Positions 7,492 through 16,849 of a stretch of DNA of 55,512 bases are shown piece by piece; the first letter of the stretch is position 1, and the number at the start of each line of letters is the position of its first letter. The stretch is from an uncultured Clostridium sp. (GTDB taxonomy: Bacteria; Bacillota; Clostridia; Clostridiales; Clostridiaceae), in contig CAKVEW010000020.1 in NCBI GenBank assembly GCA_934746015.1, positions 1 to 55,512 on the forward strand, read 5' to 3'. The notes under the pieces were generated by a model. That model saw only the letters and a list, made by a program, of their open reading frames with translations, made no database searches and was not told the origin of the DNA. Both the position numbers and the translations under genes were made by a program.

Positions 7492-8286
7492 ATGACTAAA
7501 AATGAATATATACCATTTATTTCAGAAATATTAGAAGTTATTAAGCATACAGAAATTGAATATACTTTCAGAATGGAATTTAAAGGCGATGTTAAGCCAG
7601 GGCAATTCTTTGAAGTATCATTACCAAAGTATGGGGAAGCACCTATATCAGTAAGTGGAATAGGTGAAAACTATGTTGACTTAACAATAAGAAGAGTTGG
7701 TAAGGTAACAGATGAAATATTCAATAATTATGTTGGTGATAAGTTATTCTTAAGAGGACCTTATGGAAATGGATTTGATATAAATAATTATAAAGATAAA
7801 GAAGTAATAGTAGTAGCTGGAGGAACTGGTCTTTCACCAGTTAAGGGAATAGTAGATTACTTCTCAAAAAACACTAAGGATTGTAAGAACTTTACTTTAA
7901 TATCAGGATTTAAATCTCCTAAAGATATTTTATTTAAAGATGATATAAAGGAATGGGAAAAGAATATAGACCTTATATTAACAGTTGATGGTGCTGAAGA
8001 AGGCTATGAAGGAAAAGTTGGTCTTGTGACTAAGTATGTTCCAGAACTTGATATTAAAGATATGGAAAATGTTCAAGTAATTGTTGTAGGACCACCTATG
8101 ATGATGAAATTTACAGTTTTAGAATTCTTAAAGCTTGGTATTAAAGAAGAAAATATATGGATTTCACAAGAAAGAAAAATGTGCTGCGGAATAGGTAAAT
8201 GTGGTCATTGCAAAATAGATGATACTTATATTTGCTTAGATGGACCAGTATTTAACTATTCAAAAGGAAAAGAATTAATAGATTAG
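7492..8286 (+). CDS. asrB: anaerobic sulfite reductase subunit B (FAD/NAD(P)H)
   Basis: The 264-residue flavoprotein takes electrons from NAD(P)H. It has a ferredoxin-reductase FAD domain (PGQFFEVSLPKYGEAPISVS), a nucleotide-binding segment VVAGGTGLSPVKG, and a C-terminal CCGIGKCGHC plus a later Cys that should bind a 2Fe-2S cluster as in dihydroorotate dehydrogenase electron-transfer subunits. GAGGTGA precedes the start inside the end of asrA. Order and spacing show co-translation with asrA and asrC. Confidence 0.93.
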   Translation: MTKNEYIPFISEILEVIKHTEIEYTFRMEFKGDVKPGQFFEVSLPKYGEAPISVSGIGENYVDLTIRRVGKVTDEIFNNYVGDKLFLRGPYGNGFDINNYKDKEVIVVAGGTGLSPVKGIVDYFSKNTKDCKNFTLISGFKSPKDILFKDDIKEWEKNIDLILTVDGAEEGYEGKVGLVTKYVPELDIKDMENVQVIVVGPPMMMKFTVLEFLKLGIKEENIWISQERKMCCGIGKCGHCKIDDTYICLDGPVFNYSKGKELID

Positions 8287-8297
8287 GAGGAGACACT

Positions 8298-9260
8298 ATG
8301 GATATAAATACTAAAAAGCTGAAAAAGAATGCCTTTAGAGTTACTAAAAGAAGAGGGATGACAGCTTCTAGAATAAGAGTTCCAGGTGGATTCTTAAAGG
8401 CTGAATATTTAGGATTAATTCAAGAAATAGCAGACAAATATGGTGATGGAACAGTTCATTTAACAACTAGACAAGGTTTTGAAATACCTGGAATAGATAT
8501 GGAGGATATTGCAGAAGTTAACATTCTCCTTCAACCTATAATAGAAGGATTAGAAATAAATCAGGAAGTCCCAGAAAAGGGATATACAGCTGCTGGAACA
8601 AGAAATGTATCAGCATGTATAGGAAACAAAGTTTGCCCATTTGCAAATTATAATACTACTAATTTTGCAAAAAAAATTGAAAAGGCAATCTTCCCAAATG
8701 ATTTACATTTTAAAATAGCATTAACAGGTTGTCCAAATGATTGCATTAAAGCAAGAATGCATGACTTTGGAATTATAGGAATGACTGAGCCTCAATTTGA
8801 TAAGGATAAATGCGTATCCTGTGGAGCTTGTGTGAAGGCATGTACTAAAAAATCAACAGGAGCACTGCATCCTGAAAACTATAGACCTGTTAGAGATCAT
8901 AGCAAGTGTATAGGTTGTGGGGAGTGTGTAATTAACTGTCCAACTGGTGCATGGACAAGAAGTAAAGAAAAATATTATAGATTAGCTATCATGGGTAGAA
9001 CTGGAAAGAAAAATCCTAGATTAGCTGAAGATTTTATAGTATGGGTTGATGAAGAAAGTATAGTTAAAATAATTTTAAATACTTATAAATATGTAGAAGA
9101 ATATATAGATAAAAATGCACCAGGTGGAAAAGAACATATTGGATATATAGTAGATAGAACTGGATTTATGGAATTTAAGAAATGGGCTCTTGAAGGAGTA
9201 ACACTTTCTGATAAAGCAGTAGTTAAAAATAATATTTATTGGAGTGGTATAAGATATTAA
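8298..9260 (+). CDS. asrC: anaerobic sulfite reductase subunit C (siroheme catalytic subunit)
   Basis: AsrC (320 residues) reduces sulfite at a siroheme coupled to a 4Fe-4S cluster. The siroheme/cluster ligands appear as CIGNKVC and CPNDC. Two ferredoxin motifs are inserted after them: CVSCGACVKAC and CIGCGECVINC. GTVHLTTRQGFEIPG is typical of the N-terminal nitrite/sulfite reductase ferredoxin-like half-domain. AGGAGG lies before the start. The downstream operon makes the siroheme this subunit requires. The enzyme is assimilatory-like in size but serves NADH-linked sulfite disposal in Clostridium and Salmonella. Confidence 0.94.
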   Translation: MDINTKKLKKNAFRVTKRRGMTASRIRVPGGFLKAEYLGLIQEIADKYGDGTVHLTTRQGFEIPGIDMEDIAEVNILLQPIIEGLEINQEVPEKGYTAAGTRNVSACIGNKVCPFANYNTTNFAKKIEKAIFPNDLHFKIALTGCPNDCIKARMHDFGIIGMTEPQFDKDKCVSCGACVKACTKKSTGALHPENYRPVRDHSKCIGCGECVINCPTGAWTRSKEKYYRLAIMGRTGKKNPRLAEDFIVWVDEESIVKIILNTYKYVEEYIDKNAPGGKEHIGYIVDRTGFMEFKKWALEGVTLSDKAVVKNNIYWSGIRY

Positions 9261-9345
9261 TATAAGCAAATACCTATAAGTAAGATTATAATTATCTATT
9301 AGACAAACAGTATGCTAAATATGTAAAATAAGTATATGAAGTTTT

Positions 9346-9374
9346 AAGACCGCTATAATTTAAGTAGCGGTCTT
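9346..9374 (+). terminator. stem-loop terminator after asrC
   Basis: AAGACCGCTA (9346-9355) pairs perfectly with TAGCGGTCTT (9365-9374) around a nine-base loop. The T-tail (TTATGTTAG) is weak, so some read-through into the hem genes is possible. Confidence 0.6.
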
Positions 9375-9495
9375 ATGTTAGTTTAGAATGATAAAAAATT
9401 GACAATGAAATGAAAATGAAAAAAGTAATTAATAGGAGTATAATAAGGGTAATATAATAAAAAGACATAATTATATTAAGTTTAGGAGTAGAATT

Positions 9496-10701
9496 ATGAT
9501 TCAGCTTTTAGGAATTAAGAAGAATACTGGAGTAGAAATAAGAGAAAAGCTATCTTTATCTCCAAAAAAGAAAAAAGAATATACAAAAAAATTACTTAAG
9601 CATTTTGATGAGGTAGTTATTTTAAGTACATGCAATAGAACGGAAATTTATTATACTGGCTTATTAAAAGGCGAAGAGAGTATATATAAAATCTTTGAAA
9701 TATTAGAATGGAGTATTAATCTTAAAGAAAATTGCTTTTATTTAGAAGAAAATAATACAGTAAAGCATCTAATGGAAGTAGTTTGTGGATTTCATTCAAA
9801 AATATTAGGAGAAGATCAAATATTAGGTCAAATAAAAGAAGCATATTCTTTAGCAATGGAAGTTGAGTCTATTAACCATGAATTGCAGAGGCTTTTTCAA
9901 GAAGCTATTACTTGTGGTAAAAAATTTAGAACAGAAGGAAAGTTATATGAAATACCAGTTTCATCTGCCTCTATTTCTGTAAGTGAAGCAATGAAAAATG
10001 ATGCTAGAAAAATAATGGTTATTGGGTATGGTGAAGTTGGAGGCCTCGTTGTAAAATATGCTCTTTCAAATGATATAGAAGTTTTAAATCTTGTAGTTAG
10101 AAATGTGGATAAGGTTACAGATATATCAGATAATAGGGTAAAGGTTATGAAATATGAGGATGCAAGAGAAATAATTAATGATATGGATTGTGTTATTTCA
10201 TGTACATCTGCACCACATTTAATTATAGAAAAGAAACATATTAATGAAATAGGTAAAGATATTATTATTTTTGATTTGGCTATGCCTAGAGATATAGATG
10301 AAAGAATTAAGGAATTTAATAGAGTAAAACTTTATGATATAGATGAAATAAGTTCTATAGATGATGAAAATAAGAACTTAAGAAAAAAAAGAATGCTAGA
10401 GTTTAAGTATATAACTAAAGAATATATAGATAATTATATTGAATGGAAGAGTTTAAGAGAAGTATCTATTGTAATAAAAGATATGAAGAAAAACAGCTCT
10501 AAAGTTATTAAAGATAGGCAAAAGACATTACAAAATAAATGTAGAGATAAGAAGGATATAGAAATTGCTGAAATGCTTATAAAGAGTACTTCTGATTATT
10601 ATGTTAATAGAGCTATAGAAGTTTTAAAGGAAGAGCAATTAAAGGGGCAAGGAGAAGAATGTGTAAAGATATTGAAAAAGATATTCTTAAAGAAAATATA
10701 G
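9496..10701 (+). CDS. hemA: glutamyl-tRNA reductase
   Basis: HemA (401 residues) reduces glutamyl-tRNA to glutamate-1-semialdehyde, the first committed step of C5-pathway tetrapyrrole synthesis. The catalytic segment STCNRTEIY contains the nucleophile Cys46. GEDQILGQIK and the NADPH-binding VIGYGEVGGLVVKYA follow, and the C-terminal dimerisation helices are present. AGGAGT precedes ATG 9496. It heads a tightly packed seven-gene run ending with a chelatase, immediately downstream of asrABC, which points to siroheme for AsrC as a main product. Confidence 0.94.
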   Translation: MIQLLGIKKNTGVEIREKLSLSPKKKKEYTKKLLKHFDEVVILSTCNRTEIYYTGLLKGEESIYKIFEILEWSINLKENCFYLEENNTVKHLMEVVCGFHSKILGEDQILGQIKEAYSLAMEVESINHELQRLFQEAITCGKKFRTEGKLYEIPVSSASISVSEAMKNDARKIMVIGYGEVGGLVVKYALSNDIEVLNLVVRNVDKVTDISDNRVKVMKYEDAREIINDMDCVISCTSAPHLIIEKKHINEIGKDIIIFDLAMPRDIDERIKEFNRVKLYDIDEISSIDDENKNLRKKRMLEFKYITKEYIDNYIEWKSLREVSIVIKDMKKNSSKVIKDRQKTLQNKCRDKKDIEIAEMLIKSTSDYYVNRAIEVLKEEQLKGQGEECVKILKKIFLKKI

Positions 10702-11327
10702 ACTATACTTATCTTTCATTAATTTCTAAAAAAACTAATGTAGGTGTAATAGGTGGAGGCAAGGTTGGATATATAAAGGCTAAAAATTTTATTTCTAAAA
10801 ATTGTAATGTAGAAGTATTGTCTTTAGATTTTATTAAAGACTTTGAAGAGCTAGATAATATTAAGCTTATTAAAAAAGGTTATTATAAGAATTTTATAAA
10901 TAATAAGCATATAATTATAATAGCAACTAATGATAAGAGCTTAAATGAAAGAATTAAAAAAGATTGTGATGAAGCTTATAAAATATATATATATTCAGAA
11001 GATTATTTAGAGAGTATGGCAATAGCACCAGTACAAAGAAGTTTAAATAATATAAGCTTTGCTGTAAACACTAATTATGGAAATCCAAAGGGCTCATTAA
11101 TGATAGCAGAAAAAGTTATTGAAGAGTTAAAAGAATATGACGAATTTATTGGATTTTCTTCTTTAATTAGAAAATCAGCTAAAAAGATAATTAAAAATAA
11201 AAGCCATATAATTAACTTTGTATGTAGTGAAGATTTTAAATATATTTATGACAAGAAAAAAGATAAAGTAGTTTTAGAAATGTTTTTTGGAAAAGAAGTT
11301 TTAAATAAAATATATAGGGATTTGTAG
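10659..11327 (+). CDS. Met8/CysG-N-like precorrin-2 dehydrogenase
   Basis: The 222-residue protein begins with an NAD-binding fold (VGVIGGGKVGYIKA) and continues as in the SirC/Met8 family, with NTNYGNPKG near the middle. It should oxidise precorrin-2 to sirohydrochlorin; a ferrochelatase activity as in yeast Met8 is possible but not readable from sequence. Its ATG lies 43 bases inside the end of hemA with AAGGAG before it, so the overlap is real and suggests coupling. It lacks the C-terminal SUMT domain of full CysG; that activity is in cobA-hemD two genes on. Confidence 0.8.
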   Translation: MCKDIEKDILKENIDYTYLSLISKKTNVGVIGGGKVGYIKAKNFISKNCNVEVLSLDFIKDFEELDNIKLIKKGYYKNFINNKHIIIIATNDKSLNERIKKDCDEAYKIYIYSEDYLESMAIAPVQRSLNNISFAVNTNYGNPKGSLMIAEKVIEELKEYDEFIGFSSLIRKSAKKIIKNKSHIINFVCSEDFKYIYDKKKDKVVLEMFFGKEVLNKIYRDL

Positions 11328-11336
11328 GAGATATGT

Positions 11337-12212
11337 ATGGAGATAATAATTGCAACTAGAAAAAGCAAACTAGCTCAAGTTCAAGCTGATAGAGTAATAG
11401 AACTTATTAAAGAGAAAAATAATATAGATTCAAAAAAATTATTAGTAGTTACTGAAGGAGATAAAAGGCTAGATGTAACTTTAGATAAGATAGGTGGGAA
11501 GGGCTTATTTGTTAAGGAAATAGAGTATGCTCTTTTAAATAGAGAAGCACATGCAGCAGTTCATAGTATGAAGGATGTTCCTTTTCAACTGCCAAGTGGA
11601 TTTGAACTTGTTGCAATTCCAGAAAGAGAAGATATTAGAGATGTATTTGTATCTAGAAATAATGTGAATTTTGAAGAATTAAAAGAAGGAGCGGTAATAG
11701 GTACTAGTAGTATCAGAAGAGCAGCAATGCTAAAAAGTTTAAGAAAAGATTTAAAAATAGTTCCTATCAGAGGTAATGTACAAACTAGACTTCAAAAGAT
11801 GGGAAATGAAAATATGGATGGAATAATTTTAGCAGCAGCTGGATTGAAAAGACTAAATATGGAAAGTTATATTACAGATTATTTTGATCCTAAAATATTT
11901 TTACCAGCCATAGGTCAAGGGGCTTTAGGTATAGAAGTCCTTTGCAATGGAGAATATAATTCCTATTTAAAAGAGTTAGACAATAAAGAAGTAAGAATAG
12001 CTGTAGAAGCTGAAAGAAGCTTTATGAAGGAATTAAATGGTGGCTGTCATAGCGTAATAGGGGTTTATTCTGAAATTAAAGATAATGATTTATATATGAT
12101 AGGTACATTTGATATTGGTGGTGGAAGAATAATAAAGAAAGATATATTAGGACATAAAGAAAGCCACATTGAAATTGGTATAAAGTTAGCAAAGGAAATA
12201 ATGAAAGGATAA
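11337..12212 (+). CDS. hemC: porphobilinogen deaminase (hydroxymethylbilane synthase)
   Basis: HemC (291 residues) joins four porphobilinogens into hydroxymethylbilane. [12 protein letters not shown] opens the protein, [11 protein letters not shown] and GTSSIRRAA are family signatures, and NGGCHS carries the Cys that attaches the dipyrromethane cofactor. The gene starts nine bases after the Met8-like gene and ends four bases before cobA-hemD. Length is slightly short of the usual 300-310, with a compact C-terminal domain. Confidence 0.94.
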   Translation: MEIIIATRKSKLAQVQADRVIELIKEKNNIDSKKLLVVTEGDKRLDVTLDKIGGKGLFVKEIEYALLNREAHAAVHSMKDVPFQLPSGFELVAIPEREDIRDVFVSRNNVNFEELKEGAVIGTSSIRRAAMLKSLRKDLKIVPIRGNVQTRLQKMGNENMDGIILAAAGLKRLNMESYITDYFDPKIFLPAIGQGALGIEVLCNGEYNSYLKELDNKEVRIAVEAERSFMKELNGGCHSVIGVYSEIKDNDLYMIGTFDIGGGRIIKKDILGHKESHIEIGIKLAKEIMKG

Positions 12213-12216
12213 TAAA

Positions 12217-13704
12217 ATGTGTAAGGTTTATATTATTGGAACAGGACCAGGAGATGAAGAACTATTAACTTTGAAAGCAGTAGAAGCTTTAAAAAAATGT
12301 ACAGCAATTTTATATGATAGATTAGTTTCAAATAACATATTAAATTACTTAAATGATAATTGTGAAATATATTATTGTGGGAAAGAACCTGGCTCTCATT
12401 ATAAAACTCAAGAGGAAATAAATGAATCTTTAATTGAATTATCGAAAAAAGGTCATATAGTTGGAAGGGTAAAAGGCGGTGATCCTTATGTTTTTGGAAG
12501 AGGAGGAGAAGAAGTATTAGCCTTAATAGAGGAAAATATTGAATTTGAAGTGATACCAGGTGTAACATCTCCTATAGCTGTATTAAATTATGCAGGTATT
12601 CCAATTACTCAAAGAGGAATGGCCCAAAGCTTTCATATAATTACAGGAATGACTGCAGGAGTACAAAATATTAATTGGGAAGCAGTTGCAAAGGAAAAAG
12701 GAACCTTAGTATTTATGATGGGGCTTAATAACCTTAATGAAATAATAAAAAACTTAATTGATAATGGTAAAGATGAAAACACAAATGTTGCTGTAGTAAT
12801 GAGAGGAACCTCATCAAAGCAAAAAAAGGTGGTAGGAACATTAAAGGATATAGAAGGAAAGGTTAAAGAAGCAAAATTAAAATCTCCATGTATAATAGCG
12901 ATTGGGGAAGTAATTACCTTAAATGATAAGCTTAACTGGTATGAGAAAAAGCCATTGTTTGGGCTGAATGTTTGTGTAACAAGATCAAGAGAACAATCAT
13001 CTAATTTAAAAAAGAAATTAAGAGAATTAGGAGCTGAAGTTACAGAAATTAATTCAATAAAAATTGATCCTACTAAGGAAAATTTAAATGAAGTAAAAGA
13101 TAAACTTTCTGAATATAATCATATTATATTAACTTCAGTTAATGGAGTAAATATCTTCTTTGATTATATAATAGATAATAAAATAGATTTAAGAGAAATA
13201 AAAGCAAAATTTTCTGTAGTTGGAAAAGCAACTAAGAGAGCACTTGAACAAAGAGGAATTCAAGCCTTCATTATGGGAAGAGAGTTTGTTGGAGAAGGCT
13301 TATTTAAGTCTCTTAGACCACATTTGTTAAAGGGTGAAAAAGTTTTGATTCCATGTTCTTCAGAAAGCAGAAGCTATTTAAAAGATGAAATAGAAAAATT
13401 AGGTTTAATAGTTGATAGAATTCATACATATAATACAGTTTGCGGAAAAGTAAAAAATGAGAAGGCCTTTGAAGAAGTTGATTTTATTTTATATACTAGT
13501 CCAAGTACAGTAAATAATATGCTAAGCTTATTTGGAAGTGATAAGATTAAAGAAAAGTATAATATAGCTATAGGACCACAAACACTTAAAGCCTTAAAAG
13601 ATAATGATCTTGAAGGCTATGTTTGTAGAAAACATTCAGAGGATGGTTTCTTAGAAGAAATAGTAGAAATATATAAAGCAAATAGAGAAAGCAAAGGTGA
13701 ATAA
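12217..13704 (+). CDS. cobA-hemD: fused uroporphyrinogen-III methyltransferase / uroporphyrinogen-III synthase
   Basis: This 495-residue fusion has a SUMT domain (about 1-245) with VYIIGTGPGDEELLTLKAVE, GRVKGGDPYVFGRGGEE and VIPGVTSP, and a HemD domain (about 250-495) beginning FGLNVCVTRSREQS and including LTSVNGVNIFF. It closes hydroxymethylbilane to uroporphyrinogen III and methylates it to precorrin-2, the branch point to siroheme and cobalamin. The fusion is common in Clostridium. It overlaps the hemB leader, and no hemE-type branch gene is in the window, so flow goes to precorrin-2. Confidence 0.93.
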   Translation: MCKVYIIGTGPGDEELLTLKAVEALKKCTAILYDRLVSNNILNYLNDNCEIYYCGKEPGSHYKTQEEINESLIELSKKGHIVGRVKGGDPYVFGRGGEEVLALIEENIEFEVIPGVTSPIAVLNYAGIPITQRGMAQSFHIITGMTAGVQNINWEAVAKEKGTLVFMMGLNNLNEIIKNLIDNGKDENTNVAVVMRGTSSKQKKVVGTLKDIEGKVKEAKLKSPCIIAIGEVITLNDKLNWYEKKPLFGLNVCVTRSREQSSNLKKKLRELGAEVTEINSIKIDPTKENLNEVKDKLSEYNHIILTSVNGVNIFFDYIIDNKIDLREIKAKFSVVGKATKRALEQRGIQAFIMGREFVGEGLFKSLRPHLLKGEKVLIPCSSESRSYLKDEIEKLGLIVDRIHTYNTVCGKVKNEKAFEEVDFILYTSPSTVNNMLSLFGSDKIKEKYNIAIGPQTLKALKDNDLEGYVCRKHSEDGFLEEIVEIYKANRESKGE

Positions 13705-13705
13705 A

Positions 13706-14674
13706 ATGATTAATAGGGGAAGAAGATTAAGAGCCAGTTCAGCAATTAGAGACTTAGTAAGGGAAAATAAATTAACTTCAGATGATTTTGTTTTCCCAAT
13801 TTTTGTTGTTGAAGGTGATAATAAAAAAGAAGAAATTTCATCTATGAAAGGAAATTATCATTGGTCAATTGATAGACTTCCAGAAGTAATTGAGGAAGTG
13901 AAAGAAAATAATATAAAAGGTGTAATTTTATTTGGAGTTCCAAATCATAAGGATGATTGTGGTTCAGAAAGTTATAATGATAATGGAATTGTTCAACAGG
14001 CAATAAGAAAGGTAAGAGAAGTTTCTAAAGAAATATATATAATTGCTGATGTTTGTATGTGTCAATATACTAGTCATGGTCATTGTGGAATATTAAATGG
14101 AAATGAAGTAGATAACGATAAAACTTTAGAAGTATTAGGAAAGATAGCCTTATCTTATGCAAAAGCAGGTGCTAATATGGTAGCACCTTCAGACATGATG
14201 GATGGAAGAATAGGCTATATAAGAGAGGCTTTAGATAGACATAACTATGAAAATGTAGCTATTATGAGTTATGCAGCTAAATATTCTTCTGCCTTCTATG
14301 GACCTTTTAGAGAAGCTGCTCATTCATCTCCACAGTTTGGAGACAGAAAAACCTATCAAATGGATCCTGCAAATTCAGAAGAAGCTATAAAAGAAATAAA
14401 GTGGGATATTGAGGAAGGTGCGGATATTATTATAGTTAAACCAGCAATGTCCTATTTAGATATAATAAGAGGAGCAAAAGAAAAAGTAAATGTACCTATT
14501 TGTGCTTACAATGTAAGTGGTGAATTTGCTATGGTTAAATCAGCAGCAGAAGCAGGACTAATAAATGAAAAGGCTGTAGCTTTAGAAATGCTACTTTCTA
14601 TGAAAAGAGCTGGAGCTGATATGATAATAACATACTTTGCTTTAGATGCAGTAAGATGGTTAAAGGAGAATTAA
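13706..14674 (+). CDS. hemB: delta-aminolevulinic acid dehydratase (porphobilinogen synthase)
   Basis: HemB (322 residues) condenses two aminolevulinates to porphobilinogen. DVCMCQYTSHGHCG supplies the metal-binding cysteines of the zinc type. Schiff-base lysines are in MSYAAKYSSAFYGPF and IIIVKPAMSYLD. I place the start at ATG 13706, because AAAGGTG precedes it and the alternative GTG 13697 is part of that ribosome-binding site. The start is two bases after the cobA-hemD stop, and hemL follows after three bases. Confidence 0.94.
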   Translation: MINRGRRLRASSAIRDLVRENKLTSDDFVFPIFVVEGDNKKEEISSMKGNYHWSIDRLPEVIEEVKENNIKGVILFGVPNHKDDCGSESYNDNGIVQQAIRKVREVSKEIYIIADVCMCQYTSHGHCGILNGNEVDNDKTLEVLGKIALSYAKAGANMVAPSDMMDGRIGYIREALDRHNYENVAIMSYAAKYSSAFYGPFREAAHSSPQFGDRKTYQMDPANSEEAIKEIKWDIEEGADIIIVKPAMSYLDIIRGAKEKVNVPICAYNVSGEFAMVKSAAEAGLINEKAVALEMLLSMKRAGADMIITYFALDAVRWLKEN

Positions 14675-14677
14675 GCT

Positions 14678-15955
14678 ATGAGAAATGATGTAATATTCCA
14701 TGAATCTAAGAAATATATGCCTGGTGGAGTTAATTCTCCAGTTAGATCATATAAGAATACTGGAATGACACCGCCTATTATAAAGAGCGGAAAAGGTGCA
14801 ATAATATCAGATGAAGAAGGTAAGGAATACGTTGATTTTGTATTAGCCTGGGGTCCTATGATATTAGGACATTGTGATAATGATGTGGTAAATGCTATTA
14901 AAAAGACTTCTGAATCAGCAATAGCTTTTGGAGCACCTACAGAATTAGAACTTGTTATCTCTAAATTTTTATGCAAAAACCTAGATAATGTTGATATGGT
15001 AAGAATGGTTAACTCAGGAACAGAGGCAACCATGAGTGCAATAAAGCTTGCTAGAGGCTATACTAAAAAGGATAAGATAATTAAGTTTGCTGGATGTTAT
15101 CATGGACATTTTGATGGCTTTTTAGTAGAGGCAGGCTCAGGAGTATTAACTAATGGTATCCCAGGTTCTTTAGGAGTACCAGAAGATAGCATAAAAAATA
15201 CATTAATTGCAGTTTATAATGATAAAGAAAGTATAAAATCACTATTTGATAAATATGGTGATGAAATAGCAGGAGTTATTATAGAGCCAGTTGCAGGTAA
15301 TATGGGAGTAATTAAAGCTGATGAAGATTTTATGAATCTTTTAAGAGAGCTTTGTGATAAATATAATGCTTTATTAATTTTTGATGAAGTAATGAGTGGC
15401 TTTAGAGTTTCCTTTGAAGGAGCACAAAAATTATTTGATGTTAAGCCAGATTTAGTTACATATGCCAAGATAATTGGAGGAGGTCTTCCATGCGGTGCCT
15501 ATGGTGGTAAAAAAGAAATAATGGAATGTTTATCACCCTTAGGAGAAGTCTATCAAGCTGGAACTATGTCAGGAAATCCAATAGTTATGGCAGCTGGAAT
15601 AGCAACCTTAAATAAAATAAAAAAGAATAAAGAAGAATATTATGAAAAGATTAATTACTTAGGTAAGTTATTAGAAGATGGAATATTGGAAATTGCAAGG
15701 GAAAAGGAAATACCACTTACTATTAATAGACAAGGTGGAATGTTTACTATATTTTTCACAGATTTAAAAGAAGTAAAAAGATATGATGATGTTAAAACTT
15801 GTAATGAGGAAATATTTAAAAAGTATTTTAAACATATGATAGAGAATGGGATTAATATACCACCATCACAATATGAAGCATTATTTTTAAGTGTTGTTCA
15901 TACAGAAGAGCATATTAATAAATTCTTAGAAGCTTTTAGAAACTTTAGCATATAG
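14678..15955 (+). CDS. hemL: glutamate-1-semialdehyde 2,1-aminomutase
   Basis: HemL (425 residues) isomerises glutamate-1-semialdehyde to 5-aminolevulinate using PLP. The start [12 protein letters not shown], the central [18 protein letters not shown] and [10 protein letters not shown], and [18 protein letters not shown] with the PLP lysine are all present. The gene starts three bases after hemB. It completes the C5 route with hemA, although the order hemA...hemB-hemL is separated by hemC and cobA-hemD. Confidence 0.94.
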   Translation: MRNDVIFHESKKYMPGGVNSPVRSYKNTGMTPPIIKSGKGAIISDEEGKEYVDFVLAWGPMILGHCDNDVVNAIKKTSESAIAFGAPTELELVISKFLCKNLDNVDMVRMVNSGTEATMSAIKLARGYTKKDKIIKFAGCYHGHFDGFLVEAGSGVLTNGIPGSLGVPEDSIKNTLIAVYNDKESIKSLFDKYGDEIAGVIIEPVAGNMGVIKADEDFMNLLRELCDKYNALLIFDEVMSGFRVSFEGAQKLFDVKPDLVTYAKIIGGGLPCGAYGGKKEIMECLSPLGEVYQAGTMSGNPIVMAAGIATLNKIKKNKEEYYEKINYLGKLLEDGILEIAREKEIPLTINRQGGMFTIFFTDLKEVKRYDDVKTCNEEIFKKYFKHMIENGINIPPSQYEALFLSVVHTEEHINKFLEAFRNFSI

Positions 15956-15968
15956 AAGTGAGGTTTTT

Positions 15969-16745
15969 ATGTCAAAAGCAATTGTAATTGTTTCTTTTGG
16001 AACAGCTAACTTGGACGGAATAAAGGTTATAGAGGATTTTGAAAATGAAATAAGAGATTGTTTTAATGGAAATTATCATGTTTGTAAAGCCTTTACTTCT
16101 AGTAGTATATCAAATATTTTATTAAATAAATATGGGATAATAGTACCTAGATTAGAAGAGGTATTATTTAATTTAATCAATGATAGATATAGTGAAGTAT
16201 ATATACAACCATTACATATAATTGAAGGTAGTGAATACTTGTCTATATTAAAAATTATAGAAGAATATAAGTACTCATTTTCAAAATTAACTTTAGGTAA
16301 GGTTATTATGGGAAATGATGAAAATGAACTCATAAAGGGTTGTAAATTAGTAGTTGATTCTATGGAAAAAGAATTAAATAAAGATACAAACTTAGTTTTG
16401 ATAGGTCATGGTTCAAAGACTATAGATACAGAAAGTTATAATTATTTAAAAAAAATTTTTGTAGAAAGAGGATTTCAAAATCTTTTCTTAGGAACTTTAG
16501 AAGGTGAAAATAAAAAGGATGATATACTTAAAGAACTTTTAACTAATAACGTTAAAGAAGTTTCAATATCACCTATACTTATGCTTCCAGGAAATCATAT
16601 AGTAAGAGATATTTTTGGAGAAAAGGATTCGTGGCAAAGTTTATTTCAAGAAAATAATATAAAAGTAATTCCTATAAAGAAATCTTTGTTAGAGTATACT
16701 ATGATAAGAGAGTTTTATATCCATTTAATAAGGTGTAATATTTGA
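15969..16745 (+). CDS. cbiK: CbiK-type sirohydrochlorin chelatase
   Basis: The 258-residue protein has the class II chelatase pattern of anaerobic CbiK: VIVSFGTAN at the N terminus, IQPLHIIEGSEY with a metal-site His, LIGHGSK, and PILMLPGNHIVRDI with a second His. CbiK is known to insert cobalt for cobalamin synthesis, but no cbi gene is in the window. The gene ends a siroheme-precursor operon beside asrABC, so I infer that it inserts Fe2+ to make siroheme, possibly alongside the Met8-like protein. It starts 13 bases after hemL. Confidence 0.85.
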   Translation: MSKAIVIVSFGTANLDGIKVIEDFENEIRDCFNGNYHVCKAFTSSSISNILLNKYGIIVPRLEEVLFNLINDRYSEVYIQPLHIIEGSEYLSILKIIEEYKYSFSKLTLGKVIMGNDENELIKGCKLVVDSMEKELNKDTNLVLIGHGSKTIDTESYNYLKKIFVERGFQNLFLGTLEGENKKDDILKELLTNNVKEVSISPILMLPGNHIVRDIFGEKDSWQSLFQENNIKVIPIKKSLLEYTMIREFYIHLIRCNI

Positions 16746-16750
16746 TAAAG

Positions 16751-16780
16751 TAAAGTTTTAATTGCAAAACTTTATTTTTC
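16751..16780 (+). terminator. terminator of the hem/siroheme operon
   Basis: TAAAGTTTT (16751-16759) pairs with AAAACTTTA (16766-16774), followed by TTTTT. It separates cbiK from the FNT gene. Confidence 0.75.
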
Positions 16781-16849
16781 ATTGTAAAATATTTTAGGAA
16801 AAAATAAGTTACCTAAGAAAAATATATGGATGATGTAGTGGGGTGTATC

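Noticed and set aside
9399..9444. TTGACA and TATAAT upstream of hemA
   Set aside because: They are 34 bases apart, twice the usual spacing, and neither has a partner at 16-18 bases, so I do not call a promoter from them.
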